Shown in pieces: positions 20,101-32,100 of a DNA stretch of 62,032 nt (positions within the stretch are counted from its first letter, which is position 1; every line of letters starts with the position of its first letter). The notes beneath the pieces are model-generated. The model did no database searches. It saw only the letters and a program-made list of their open reading frames with translations, and had not been told where the DNA came from. The stretch lies in assembly GCA_015055975.1 (NCBI GenBank), contig SVHF01000006.1, forward strand, positions 1-62,032. Reading direction: 5' to 3'. The position numbers and the translations under genes were made by a program. The DNA comes from Clostridiales bacterium (GTDB lineage Bacteria; Bacillota; Clostridia; Christensenellales; UBA3700).

Positions 20101-23100
20101 TTCATCTTGAATGGCTTATTGTTCAATTCAAAATTGATAATAAAAGTATTTGGTTGATTTGCTTTTAATGTAGCATCATATTTAACCCAAATATCATTAC
20201 CATTTGTATCTTGTTCATATGAATAGTACATATGAGCTCCAGATGCACCAAAGACTGGTGTAAATAAAATCTTTACTGTTGTTGGGCAATAACCAAGTTG
20301 AGCATAATAACTTAAATATTCGCCTCTATTTAATGCTTTAACATTGTTTAATTCTAATTGCGTAGTATCAATTAACGCACTAAATGTTGTTGCTGCAGAA
20401 TTACCTGCTGCGTCTTGATATGTAACAGTTTGAGATGGGTTATTTCCTGTTAATCTAACATAACAATCCCATCTAGAATCGTTAACAATTGTATAAGAGA
20501 TATGACCGTTTCCTGATTCAATACCAGAAAGGTTTGCGTCTCTTACTTGATATTCAACTAATACATCATCGTATTGCCAATCTTCTAATTCTAGTGTTGA
20601 TATTGGCGCACCTTTATGATCGTCTTTGCTTGCATCATATACATAATACTTAACATTCATAAATTCAGGTGCCAAAGTATCTATAAATACTTGAATAGAA
20701 TTTGTAGCAATCTTGATATATTGTGTGTTTGGATTTGGATTAGTTACTATTGCATAATATGGATTTTCAATATATGTAGCAATTGTATAATAATACTTTC
20801 CAGATTCGTTAATATTTATTTCTGCATTTACTTCATCTACCGGCATTACTTGTAAACTTGATGCAGCTTCATTTCCTTTTGCATATGTATAATAATCAAA
20901 TGTATTAGCCTTGTTTGCATAGTTGAAAATAATAGTATCTTCTTGTAACCAAGTTACGCTATCGCTATTGCATGCAATATTTAATAAACTTGCTTTACCT
21001 GCAACTATTGAATAATCATATTTATTTGCCTCGTCATAATCAACTAATACATATGAAGTCTCGTCGTAATATTGGTAATTCTTTCCGCCAACATTTTTTA
21101 CTGAAGTAACAGTATATGCACCTGGCAAATACAATTTTGTTAAGTCGCTTACTGTATATGTTGTTGCATTTTCAGTACCATCTAATACCGTATATGTTAC
21201 AACGGTTTGATATGCCGAACTAGAAATATTTATATAGTCGCCATCTAAATTTCCTCTTTTTACCATAATTTGAGGCAATTTAAATAATTCTCCATCATAA
21301 CTCTTACTGTTATCCGATATAAAGTTTGACGTATCTCCTTGCGTGTTTAGATTTTTATATGATAATGTAGCTTTTTCACCAAATGTATATATTAGACTGC
21401 TAAAACTATCTACAGTTGATGCACTAATATGATATAAGTGCGCTGCAATATTTTCCTTTGTTTCAATCTTTTGAGCTTTTGTGCCACCATATGTTTGGCA
21501 TGTTTCTAAAGTCCAAATAAAGTTACCTATATCACCTGTCGTAAATTCGTATTTGACTTCATCGGCTGTAGCCGTATCAATACCTTCAGGAATGTAGCCA
21601 TTCGCAACTGCTTCTACTCTTATTATCTTATTATCTGAATTTCCTAGCTTTGTATAATCATAACTTACTTCGATATTACCGCCAGAATTTTTTGCATAGA
21701 CTTCAACCCAATTGCCATACAATATTAATCCTTCTGAGTCAAGTGCAACATGAGATGAACCATATGACTGCAAATTTCCAATGTAATCATACAAAATTAC
21801 GACATTCTTTAATGCTGTTAATTCTCCGCCGCCTAATGTGTATATTAAGCAACCATATATATTTTTAATTTCGACATTTCCATTTGTCTTCCAAATGTGA
21901 GATTTAGGCCCCGTCCAAGCAGAAATTATTCCATCAATTTGACCATCTTGAAGAGCTCTTGCTGCCAAGGCTTGGTTTTGAGTATAAACATCGCCTGCTG
22001 TAATACCGCCAGATTGACCCCAACATCCGTCGTTATTTCTGTTAGAGACATTGTGGCCGCACATAGCAGTAACTGTTCCTGTTCCTGTTAATGAACAGTT
22101 TGTTATCTTAGCTGTTGTAGAAGATCTGATTACACCCGTTATACCACCTGCCATTGCTCCTGCAGTCTTATTAACTCCACCGCTTCTTGAGCCATCGGCC
22201 AATGCTAAAACACCACCATTATTGTTTAGCGTGCATCGTGTGATTGTGCCGTTATATAAAGCACCACAAATTCCCCCTGCTATACAGGTGTTATATCTTA
22301 ATTGCGTATTGCTATCACAAGCTATTTGACCCATTGCAAACGCACCCTCTATTGTAAGGTTGCAGTTTTGAATTGTACCGCCATTATTTAACCCACAAAT
22401 AATGCCTGCTACAATAGGATTCTTTGTGCTATCTGAATAACCATCAACATTTTTTAATGTTCCGTTAGAAGATGTCAATGCTGCATTAACATTCAATGCG
22501 CCTGCATTATTTCTTAACCAATTGATGTTTAAATTTTTAATAGTGCCACTATTGATAGCCATTAACATACCTGTATAATGGTATGCTGTTGCTTCCCCAA
22601 ATAATGAGCTTGATGCTGCTTTATAACTATTGCCTACTACTGAACCACCAACTTGTGGAGTCATAGAAATAGTATATGCATTTCCATCTAATGTGCCGGC
22701 AAAGCTTGCACCAGATGCTACAATTCTTAATGTTGGCATATCATATTCAATATCTGCAACCAGAATACCATGTGCGCTTGAAGAGGTAGGTGAATTAATA
22801 AATTCCTTTAACTCTGTCGCTGTTGATATCTTAGTAGCTGAACTAAAGTTGTCATCAATATAATCGGTTGTCATATGATATCTTCCATCTGATCCCAATT
22901 CATAGCCTTCTGTAGCTTCAGAAATAATTGTATTTCCGTTGTACATATAGCCATCTTGAGATTCAAATGAAGAAACCAAAACTGCAGCGTTTGCACTTTC
23001 TTGAACATTGCTATTAAATAGATTGCCAATAGCAAAAACCATAGCAATAATCACGCATACGCTAATTATTGTAAATAGGATAAGATTAGTAGATTTTCTT

Positions 23101-23111
23101 GAATTATTCAT
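17163..23111 (-). CDS. giant membrane-anchored surface protein with GLUG-like and MBG-like domains (1982 aa)
   Basis: Exported protein with an N-terminal membrane helix (about 10-31). A beta-helix/GLUG-like region follows (SGTIKNLNINWLRN, GIICGLNNGGTIQNC, AGGICGALYNGTITRC), then many Ig-like domains of MBG/YDG type (TYTVSDLTKLYLPGAYTVTSV, PLSFNNVGEYTIIAIV). The C-terminus has a transmembrane helix (about 1908-1930) and an unusually long basic, Pro-rich cytoplasmic tail of about 50 residues. There is no LPXTG. AAGGAGG eight bases upstream fixes the start. It lies 13 bases after the giant lipoprotein gene and 16 before the next giant gene. The shared N-terminal plan with the downstream protein implies duplication. 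The MBG family is linked to mucin binding in other bacteria; binding here is untested. Confidence 0.88.
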   Translation of the reverse strand: MNNSRKSTNLILFTIISVCVIIAMVFAIGNLFNSNVQESANAAVLVSSFESQDGYMYNGNTIISEATEGYELGSDGRYHMTTDYIDDNFSSATKISTATELKEFINSPTSSSAHGILVADIEYDMPTLRIVASGASFAGTLDGNAYTISMTPQVGGSVVGNSYKAASSSLFGEATAYHYTGMLMAINSGTIKNLNINWLRNNAGALNVNAALTSSNGTLKNVDGYSDSTKNPIVAGIICGLNNGGTIQNCNLTIEGAFAMGQIACDSNTQLRYNTCIAGGICGALYNGTITRCTLNNNGGVLALADGSRSGGVNKTAGAMAGGITGVIRSSTTAKITNCSLTGTGTVTAMCGHNVSNRNNDGCWGQSGGITAGDVYTQNQALAARALQDGQIDGIISAWTGPKSHIWKTNGNVEIKNIYGCLIYTLGGGELTALKNVVILYDYIGNLQSYGSSHVALDSEGLILYGNWVEVYAKNSGGNIEVSYDYTKLGNSDNKIIRVEAVANGYIPEGIDTATADEVKYEFTTGDIGNFIWTLETCQTYGGTKAQKIETKENIAAHLYHISASTVDSFSSLIYTFGEKATLSYKNLNTQGDTSNFISDNSKSYDGELFKLPQIMVKRGNLDGDYINISSSAYQTVVTYTVLDGTENATTYTVSDLTKLYLPGAYTVTSVKNVGGKNYQYYDETSYVLVDYDEANKYDYSIVAGKASLLNIACNSDSVTWLQEDTIIFNYANKANTFDYYTYAKGNEAASSLQVMPVDEVNAEININESGKYYYTIATYIENPYYAIVTNPNPNTQYIKIATNSIQVFIDTLAPEFMNVKYYVYDASKDDHKGAPISTLELEDWQYDDVLVEYQVRDANLSGIESGNGHISYTIVNDSRWDCYVRLTGNNPSQTVTYQDAAGNSAATTFSALIDTTQLELNNVKALNRGEYLSYYAQLGYCPTTVKILFTPVFGASGAHMYYSYEQDTNGNDIWVKYDATLKANQPNTFIINFELNNKPFKMKLVSDENMYADAFANGDGFVRNGAENEEEAKLWNVKIIIAGIGITLDNLYYGSQSLSSMSEAELNALFNKTYNASEISEVVLTAKVYSTGTELIANTILIYSDQYLYTTPAVEESYLKVVASFASKNAGTWDVTLRVDSVDEYYNKYLVRFLTGSTTANLNELTTDTSKYLISKKVATSTIDKAIMEINLANYPEQLSSSYVYGDNIPSQITVEGEGEIITLNLITDAKITKDDDDMLVYPNVGDYPVNAELAGEIANYDLSIIPTNITILKKGVTVTPRLDGNVDFNTTITFDGIEHAITGTYKDVFNETKDAAIKYYSEKECINEIEVTESGNVLDVNVYFAKITIDNSNYEVTNNGNPIKFTITKGYLDLDLESQTKSFAGQNLSFEIKTKTAVNPSYYEDGTFTINYYKVTDNVADFSKTVNPFEVGRYLVQITFAGSENFYDKPYDDTYLTINKAATVTSANDIRVVYDEQAHKFALIDTDIKVSANGGNTTVIKVENEALKYYAYNGSQAVEGDASEAIEVRFVDPDTLTPMLIDDSTAPEFINAGSYEFRIMFKGDDCFASSSTRINFIVDKAQFEGLEFNDAKYNFIDKNSENYHSIFVEGSTLDAYIEKGAVITYTYLGDNYVDKGEKGLDINNGTKWTYQSGVELDSNPLSFNNVGEYTIIAIVSLENYDNLELTATLEIDKTAMPNVLPKEVTRTYTGTFVTGEFEIENHTMHPVYYAGYESSKYMEFFTMDDDDERIYVYYDSNSAPVNVGNYVGTITLKSTTYADTPVKVKITIEAAKIETVSFDSIEDIYEELDSNTDLSILYPTFIFGGEEYAAEYEYYDLDDNKVELSSDGTLAPGEYIVKVKFSDGNYSTEQYATIEVSEVKESGNKDGSGNKPGSSGIMDLFNQYKLPIIIGGAVLVVAIVGIVLGVTLSKKKKAKARKKRKPTKPSGSGSARKAPPTPEKKSQAPVKRERREGPQDKAQF

Positions 23112-23124
23112 CGTTCATACCTCC

Positions 23125-26100
23125 TTAACCTAATACATACATTGTTACTAACGTCTTTTGAGTCAACGCTGGACTGATTTGTCCAATTGTAGCCTCAACC
23201 GTATAGTATTGAGAAATGTCTAATGTATAGTACTTATAACCATCTTGTGTATTGTACTTCTTAGAAGATGTAGATACTTCTATCTTTACATAAGCATTTC
23301 TATCTGATGCTGTATCGTTTAATGTGTAATATGTTCCGGTTGTGTCTTTATCAACTACCGCAACTTCTCTTGTGTAATAAGTGAACGTTCCGATTCTATC
23401 AGCTGAATCAATATAAACAGGGATGAATGAATCTTCATTTTCAACATAATATACATTGCCAACAGTAACCGTGCTTGTTTCAATTTGAGTGAATGTATAA
23501 TATGTCTTTGTTAAATCGTTTGTAGTCTCATTACCTCTTAACTTAGTAGAAGCGTATCTACCAAGAACGTAATATGTTCCATCTGTTGCGCCAACTTCTG
23601 TTTCGCTATAAACATATTTTGTCTTGTTAGCAATAGCATTATATCCATATAATGTATCGTCTTCTGATCTTGCAGTTGTTAAGTCTAATTCGACGTCCAT
23701 ATAGTCGAATGTTCCATCTGTGAAGTATACCTTCATTGTTCTTGTGATAGCTTGAGCTGCAATTTCTGCACTAGACAATACTGGGTTGCCATCTTCATCT
23801 AGATACAAATTGTAAATGTAGTCTGTAGCTTCAATATAATCAATATTCTTTGGAGCAAATTCTACATCAACGAATTGCTTAATTTCGTAATCGCCTTCGC
23901 CAAATGTGAAGTATACTGTTTCAGAACTTCCTTCTCTTGTTAGGTTCAACTTAGATGTATCCCATGTTACAGGTAATGAATACTCTGTATATTCAGATGT
24001 TTCAACTAGCTTAAATGTCTTGTCATCCTTTACGTATAAGCCTGTAGCAGATACATATCTATATGTTGTCTTAATTTCCTTTCTTAGAGCCTTTAAGTCT
24101 GTTGTAGATGTAACTGTTCTATCTAATACTAAGATATCGTCATTCTTGTCATCATTTAATGGATTCTTACCAAATACGCCATCTTCACCTAAATCGTAAA
24201 GTTTGAAGTTGAAGCTTGTAGCATACTTAACATCCATTGTGCTTTCGAATACGTCATATGTTAATGTACCATCTTCTTGAACTGTATATGCATATGGGTT
24301 CAAAGCTTCCTTAGTGATATCAGATGTATCAACAGTCATCATACTTGCAGTTCTGTCTAGAATTTCGTATGTGATATCAAAATACAAATCGCTTGTTAAA
24401 TAACATCTTGCCTTTTGATTAATCTTTTGTTCAACAGAAACTGTATATGTCTTTAGATCAATTTGTTCCCAAGCTTCGTTCTTTAAAACTTCCCATTTAA
24501 CAACATTCATGTTGCCTGTTGTGTTGTCTTCATAGACAACAGATACGCTTGATGGGAATGCAGCTTGCTTTAAGAAGTCTACTTCAATTGGGTCAATCTT
24601 ATATGAACCACCCATATATTCGCTTCCTGCTAAAGCTACACCCTTAATAGCTGTTCCATCAACTCTAGCGTTAACTGTATATTCTTGGAAGAACAATGAT
24701 GTTCCATATGAGAATGGTGTTACAGAACCATCTACATCGTATGCATCAATATCAAATCCGATTGCAATAGTAAATTGCGTATAATCTGTTGCATAATCTA
24801 CTGTTAATGCTTCAATTTCAGATTTTCTAAATGCAATAGGCATTTCCAAAACTTTACCATTTGTGAACTTAACCCAAGCTGTCTTTGGATAATAACTAAA
24901 TGCATCTTTAGCATTATGATATGCATATGGGTCAATTAACAATGTTGTTTGTGTTAAAGCTTCGTCGAAGTAAATACCTTGGATTTGGTTTCTACTTACC
25001 GTTACATCAACATTTTGTGTCCATGTGAAGATATCTCCAGATGGATAATAATCTGGATCCAACTTAACTTGACATGTAGATGTCTTTGTCTTTGTAATAT
25101 CCCAGCTATAATCAATACCTGATTCAATATTTTCCCATACAACTGCTACTTTTTCTTGATATGTATCATAGTTAACATTAATGATATCTTGATATGGGTT
25201 ATATTTAGCATATTTTGCATTATCTGTTAGATATAGATAATATTCATATGGTTGAACATCTAATATGTTTGTTCTAGAACCAAATGATACGCTTGATACC
25301 TTTCTTGCTGGAACATTGAATGTAATTTCAACAACTTGTTCATTATTTGTTCCCTTTGCAACTGTTCCTACTAATTTATATGAAGCACCCTTAACTGATC
25401 TATAGATTGGGTCTCCATCTTCATCTAATACATTAGCGTAATTAGAATCTACTCTATGGAATAATTCGCTAGCTGCAGTAACAGATTGCTCATCCCATAC
25501 AATAGGTAAATTACCTGCTGTTCCATCATAATATGTAAAGAACAACTTATCTGGTGTATAATTTGCCAATGTATCTTCTGTATTGAATTGATATAAATCA
25601 ACGTCAATTGTATTATCTGTCGCACCTTCAAGAATTACATTAGTAATTGTTGAGTTCTTGTAGTGAACCTTCATTGGAGCAATTACATCATTAGGGAATT
25701 TAACAAGTATTGTTTGTTCCCAATCACCATTTTCAGACTCTGATGCATAATTGAAGTCATGTATAATTGTCCAATTACCATTGCTGTCTGTATCTGGATT
25801 TTCTCCGTCTTGAGTTGAAGCAAACTTCAATGCGCTTGTTTCAATTCTTCTTTCTTTTCCATCAGCTGTATACATAAAGATGTATGCTGGGAATGTTTGA
25901 TATACAAACATAGTTTGTGTATCAATTTCTGTTATAGCACCACCATTATCTTGATCAGCCAAAACTACCAACTTAATTGTTAATGTCCTTGTATTGTCTT
26001 TAAATGGAGCAGTAGCTGTAATGTAGTATGTTCCTGGTGTAGCAAACTTTTCTTGTAGGTTTGCTCTTGTAATTGCAGTTGATGTTCCTTGATATACAAA

Positions 26101-29100
26101 TGACATTGTTGCTTTATACAATTCTGTAGCTCTTTGGAATGTTGCTACATGGCCTGTGCCAAAATACTTTTCAAAGATTTCGCTTGCTGCAGTTGCATCA
26201 TCAGCGTACATATATGGGTTATATGTAATTGTTGTTGGAGTGTTATCCCATGTGATAGCACCATCAACGCTTGTGTATTCTTGATTACCTACAGCTGGAG
26301 ACGTATTGAAGATATGAAGATTTGTGAAATATTCAGTGCTTCTACCTCCATTATAGCTTACAGTTCTTGTACCATTATTGAATGTATATGGATTACCTTC
26401 GTCATCATAGATGTTTGTATTATGGTCTTGCATTGTCAAATAAATATTTGTCAATTGGCCACGAACAATGTTCAATCCAAGGTGTGTCTCATTTGCAACT
26501 GCAAATGGAACGAATCTTGCCAATAAGCCCTTAACAGTTCCTTCTAGACCATTGATAATTGGGTTGATAATAAATGATAATCCCTTAACATCTACACCAG
26601 CTAAGATGTCTAGAATATCTAATAATAAACCTGGAACTTGATCCCATAATTCATCCCAGAATGCATTTGCATTTTGTCTATCCCAATGAACGTCAGCTAA
26701 ATAATTCTTAGAGAATGTCTTACCTTCATCACCAAGGGCCATCTTAGATAAGTCTAAAATTGTTTCTGGTCCAAAGATGTAATACATCAAGTGATCTAAC
26801 AAGTTGTTGATTTGATAAGCATTAACCGTAATATCTGCATTTAATACACCAACTTTTGATGTCTTATCACAAGATAAATACAATGTTAACATATCAAATA
26901 AACTTATAATATCTAGACTTGAGAAGTATCCAGATAAACCATTTACTGTTTCTGATTTATAGAACTTATATGTTCTTCTTTCTAATCCAGTACCTGCTTT
27001 GCAAATATAATAATATGTATCATATACTGTGTCATTGTTTGTGTCTTTAACTTCATTGCCTTCTTCGTCTAATTGAGCAACTTTCATTACATAGTACTTC
27101 TTTTCTAAAGATGCACTAGGTTCTGGCAATTGAGATTCATCTGTAATATCGCCTGCTTTTGTTAAAGATGCTTGAACAGGATTTCCACTATTATTTAGCT
27201 CTATAACATATACATTATCGTTATATAGATAATATTTACCTTCATTTGAAGCTAATAATACATTACCATTTGCTCCCCATTCATATGTTGATACAACTTC
27301 AACAAGTTGAATTGTTTCTATATCTGAAGTAACAACCGGTTCTTCTTCCTCTTCTTGTTGTTGTTCATCTGTAACAGCTTCTACAACTTCATTTAAGTTA
27401 GAATCTGTAGTGTTTAACAATCCGCCAAGTAATCCAGATATTTGTTCTAGAAGTCCATCTAATGTAGGTCCTAGCATTCCAACTAAATCTAAATCAATTT
27501 CAACTGTTCCAACTGTATCACCGATATCTACGATGATTTCAATCAAGCCTGAACAAATTGTTAAATATAATTTACCTGTGTTGTAATTCAATTCAATATA
27601 AGCTATATGTTGCAAATTACCACTTGATTCATAACCATGTTGTACAGTGCTGTTATTGAATTCAGATTCATTAATACCAACTAAAGATACTAATATAGAA
27701 CCTTTAGATGCCTTTGCACCATTTGTTTGAGCCAAAGATACAGTTTTGTCTAATCTTTCAAGATATATTCTTGTATACATTGGAGTGCCATTTGTTGAAT
27801 TGTAGTTATCTAAGTCAATGTATAAACCTAATTCTAGATTCTTTAGAATTGACTTAATTAGATATTCGCCATTTATTGCGTTCCAATCTGGAATAGCATC
27901 CAAGTCTTTATCGAACTTATATTTTCCTCTTTCGCCTGCTGCTAATTGAAGAGTGATATCTGCAAATACAGATCTTTCAACTCCAACGCCTAAGCCTAAT
28001 CTTCCTTCTTTAATATCTAATTCAGCAGAAATATCAAATTCTAGATACATACTGAATCCAACTAATTCTCTGAAGATTGCTTCAAATACATCTGCTGTTA
28101 AGTGAGCACCTAGTGTTGTATTTTGAATACCAACGGCTGCTAACAACATTGAAACTAAATCGTTTGAAGGATCCTTTGTGCCTTCGCCTGCTTCTGATGG
28201 GTCTGCTTCTGATGGATCGCCTTCTGTTGCAGAAGTATCGCCCTCTGTTGCTGATGGAGCACCTTCAGTTGTAGATGTTTCTTCTCCTTCAGAACCTTCT
28301 TCAGCATTTGAAGCTTCTTCTTCAGGATTTACTAAACCTTCAATTAAGCCACCAATTAAGCCCGTCAAAGATAAATCTCCTAAAGAACCTAATAGTGATT
28401 GAATAACTGTTCCTAAGCTTGAAATTAACTTCAAGTTAGCAACTTCAACGTCAAATAAACCTAAACCGTTTAAGTCTAATACGATAGAACCATTATAGAT
28501 ATATAAACCAATCCATACATTTCCTTCGTATCTAATTTCGATAAGGATTTGAGTATTTTTGAAGTTATTTAAATCTAAATACCATTGAACAGCTAATTGT
28601 ACTTCAGTTTCCCAATCGTCGAATACAACATTGATTGGTAAAGCAAATCTATCTGCTCTATCTGCAACGATTGTATCGATAATCTTATTGATATCCCAAA
28701 CGCTGTTTAATACTTTAGCATCAATTGTAATTGTTAATTGTAAATCACCAATTACCTTTAAGATAGCTTGAATCAAATCATCATAATATTGATCAGCTTG
28801 ACTTGCTAAAGTTTCGAATTTTACTTCGTAATTGTTTAATAATTCTTCAACATCACCGATTTCCACTGGAGTTGCTACACGATCTATTGTATAGTATGTC
28901 TTTAGCGGATCAAATGTTGCAGTTGAAGCAACCTTTACATATTTATTTGTAGCTTCATTATATGTATAATATGTTTCATTTTCAGCAAATGCAGTAATAC
29001 CTTCTTCTTTGTTATATTCTGCATCTGTTGCTAATCTCAAAGAGATTAATAAATCATCATCAAATACATTCTTATTTTCTTCTTCATCATATTTTGGAAC

Positions 29101-32100
29101 TAAAGCTCCTGTGATATCTAGATATACACCGCTTGTTCTATTCAAAACTAAGCTTACAGCTAAATCCATAACATCTGTTAATGAAATACCTAAATCAACA
29201 CCAAATTGAGCTAATAACTTTTGTATACCAGCAATTGATGCAGATACAGCAACTACATCTGAGTTAATGAATACGCCTAAAGCTTCTGAAATATCTCCAT
29301 CGAATTGATCTGCTAAATTCTTTGTTGTAATAGGTTCATTTTCTGTTGCTGTAGATGGAGCTTGAGCTGAAGATTCTTCAGAACCTGATGTTTCTTCTTC
29401 ACCGCTTCCGTTAATTAAATCCATGATATTGAATGTTAAATCAAAGATTTCCTTATCACCTATTAATGAATATAGTAATGTTGTGTAATCTAATTCCATA
29501 GATAGGTTTGGAAGAACGATATTCAATAACTTAACATTTTCAAGTTCTGCATATACCTTGTTTCCTACACCATATACACCAAGAATTGTCATTCCCTTTC
29601 CGAATAATAACATTTCTGGATAATAATCATAATATGTTGCATTTGCATCATATTCGCTTGGAAGATTCTTTGCTGTATAAGAACCATCTATATTTTTAAT
29701 ATAGTATGTACCTACAGTTGTGCTGTCTACTTCAACTAGTTTTGTAGGCTTTTCGCTTCTTGCTATCATTAAGTCTTTATTTGCAACTAATTCTAAAACA
29801 ACTTTGCTCTTTGATGGATCTTCTTTATTTAAAGAAATACCAATATTTAAAGATACATCCATTGTAAAGTCGCCTGTGAATTCCCAAATTAATTGCTTGT
29901 CAGCTATTTCTGGTAAGAATAGAGAAATAAGTGGAGCAAGGTTGTACTTACCTGCACTAAATTCTATTACTAAGTTCATACTGAAGAATGTACCAGCAAG
30001 TAATGTATCAATCCACTTTGAAATAGAATCTACATACGCATTTTCTACGATTGAATAGTATTCTACGTTTGGATCAAATGGTGTTTGTCCAGCTTCTGTA
30101 TCTGGGCCTACATTTACCTTTGTATATTCTTTAGTAATATTGTTATATGTATAATATGTACCAACTGATGTAGAAGTTAAATTAACTCTTTGTCTTGTAT
30201 GAGTCTTGCTTAGGATGTATCCTTCAATATTTGAAGAAGCACCATAGTAACCCTTATAGTTAGTACCACCCTTTTCTGGGTCAAATCTATCTAGATAATC
30301 TGATTGATATAATAACATGAAGTCATGAAGCGAAATCATAGCTTTCAAGCCTTCAGCATATGTTGGAGTTTCTAATGTGAAGTAATCTCCATCATCTAAA
30401 CCATAACCGATTACCCATTCACCCTTAAATATATAAGCACTAACAGCCCATGTAGTAACGATTTGCTCATCGCCCTTTCTTAGGATAGTGTTATTTCCTG
30501 ATTTTGTTTCTGAAATACCAGTTGCTACGCCATCTTTATATGCGCCTGGTTTTCCTTGTGCGTTATATCCAATTACTAATTCTATAGTATATTCTTTATC
30601 TAAATAGAATTTAGAATCCTTAACATATACTACATCATAGTTTTCTCTTGGATCATCTTCTGTAAATGTAAATAATGTAGATAAAGCTGCATCTTCATAG
30701 CACTTTTCGCCATCATCTGTGAATAAGATTGGGTTATATAGCGCCTTCTTACCAAGATACCAATTACCATCTTTATCTTTATATCCAACTCTATCGTCTA
30801 CGGCTGCTGAAATTGTAATAGAATCAATACCACCTTCAACTGGGTCAATATTAATTGCAAGAACAGCAACTAAACCATCTGGTAATTCAAATCCTAAATC
30901 ACCAGCTAATGCTTTAATACCATTAAATAGAATTGTGTTTACTGTAATTTCTATAGCTGTCTTTTCATCGTTCATTCCAAAGATATCGCCAAGACCTACT
31001 ACGGCTCCAACTGCCTTTAAGAATGTAACTAGATTTGTAGAAACTACGTGATTGCCATATTCATCTGTTGCTAATGATACAACACCGATTTCTGAAGCAG
31101 ATAAAATTTCTTCTCCTTCTTGTGCTGTAGATACAGTATCTCCTGCACCATATTTAGATTGCCATAGTTCATTCCATGTTACCCAATCGCCCCATTTTAA
31201 AGTCTCTATAAAGACTTTATCTAGCGCGCCAGAAACTAAATCGACAACGTATTGAATTACGTCTGGAATGCCCTGTAAATTAATCTTTATGTTGCTTCCG
31301 CTATAGTATCTTTCTAGTAAGTGACCAAGATTTGCATAAACGGCACCATCCATATAATAGATAGCTATTAATGCTTCTGGATCTACTAGTTGACCTACTG
31401 TATCAATTAAATATAATTCAAGAACAATATAGTTATTATCTACTAAATGTTCTTTTCCATCTTCACCAATGTAAACTTCTTTACCATAATTTAAATCAGC
31501 ATCTAAAGCTAGTTGTAATCTAATACCTGTAGCCGCGTCTACAATGATTGTATCTGTTGGTAACATATTCTTTCCTACAATAGTATTTAGAACAGAACCA
31601 ACGTCTAATGAACCATTACTATCTAACATAATATCTAGTGAGAATGCTAGATTTGTTAAACTGAATGTTTCATAATTTGTTGCGTTATAAACTTTTTCTG
31701 GAATGTCTAAGTTAAGCTTTTGATCTGCATAAATAATTGTATTAGACATGTCAAAATCTAATAGCAATTGATTATAAGTCTCAGATGATGAGTTATTATC
31801 TGTTACTTCTAGACCAAAAGAAGTTGTCTTATAAGAAGATGCACCCTTTTCTTTATAGGTTGTTCCTGTGATATTAACAACCATCTTTGGAGTAATATCA
31901 TTTAAGAATGTCATTAATGGGTCTAATTGTAAATCAAATGGTAATTCAAATAAACCTAAACTGAAAATCAATGATACTAAACCTTTAATCTTAGTAATAA
32001 GTGAATTAACACCTATTTCAAGAGTATAAGTAGTAGTTGCATTTCCTAATTCATCTGTAACCGTAACTAACTTTGCTGGACTTGGGAATATATATGTAAC

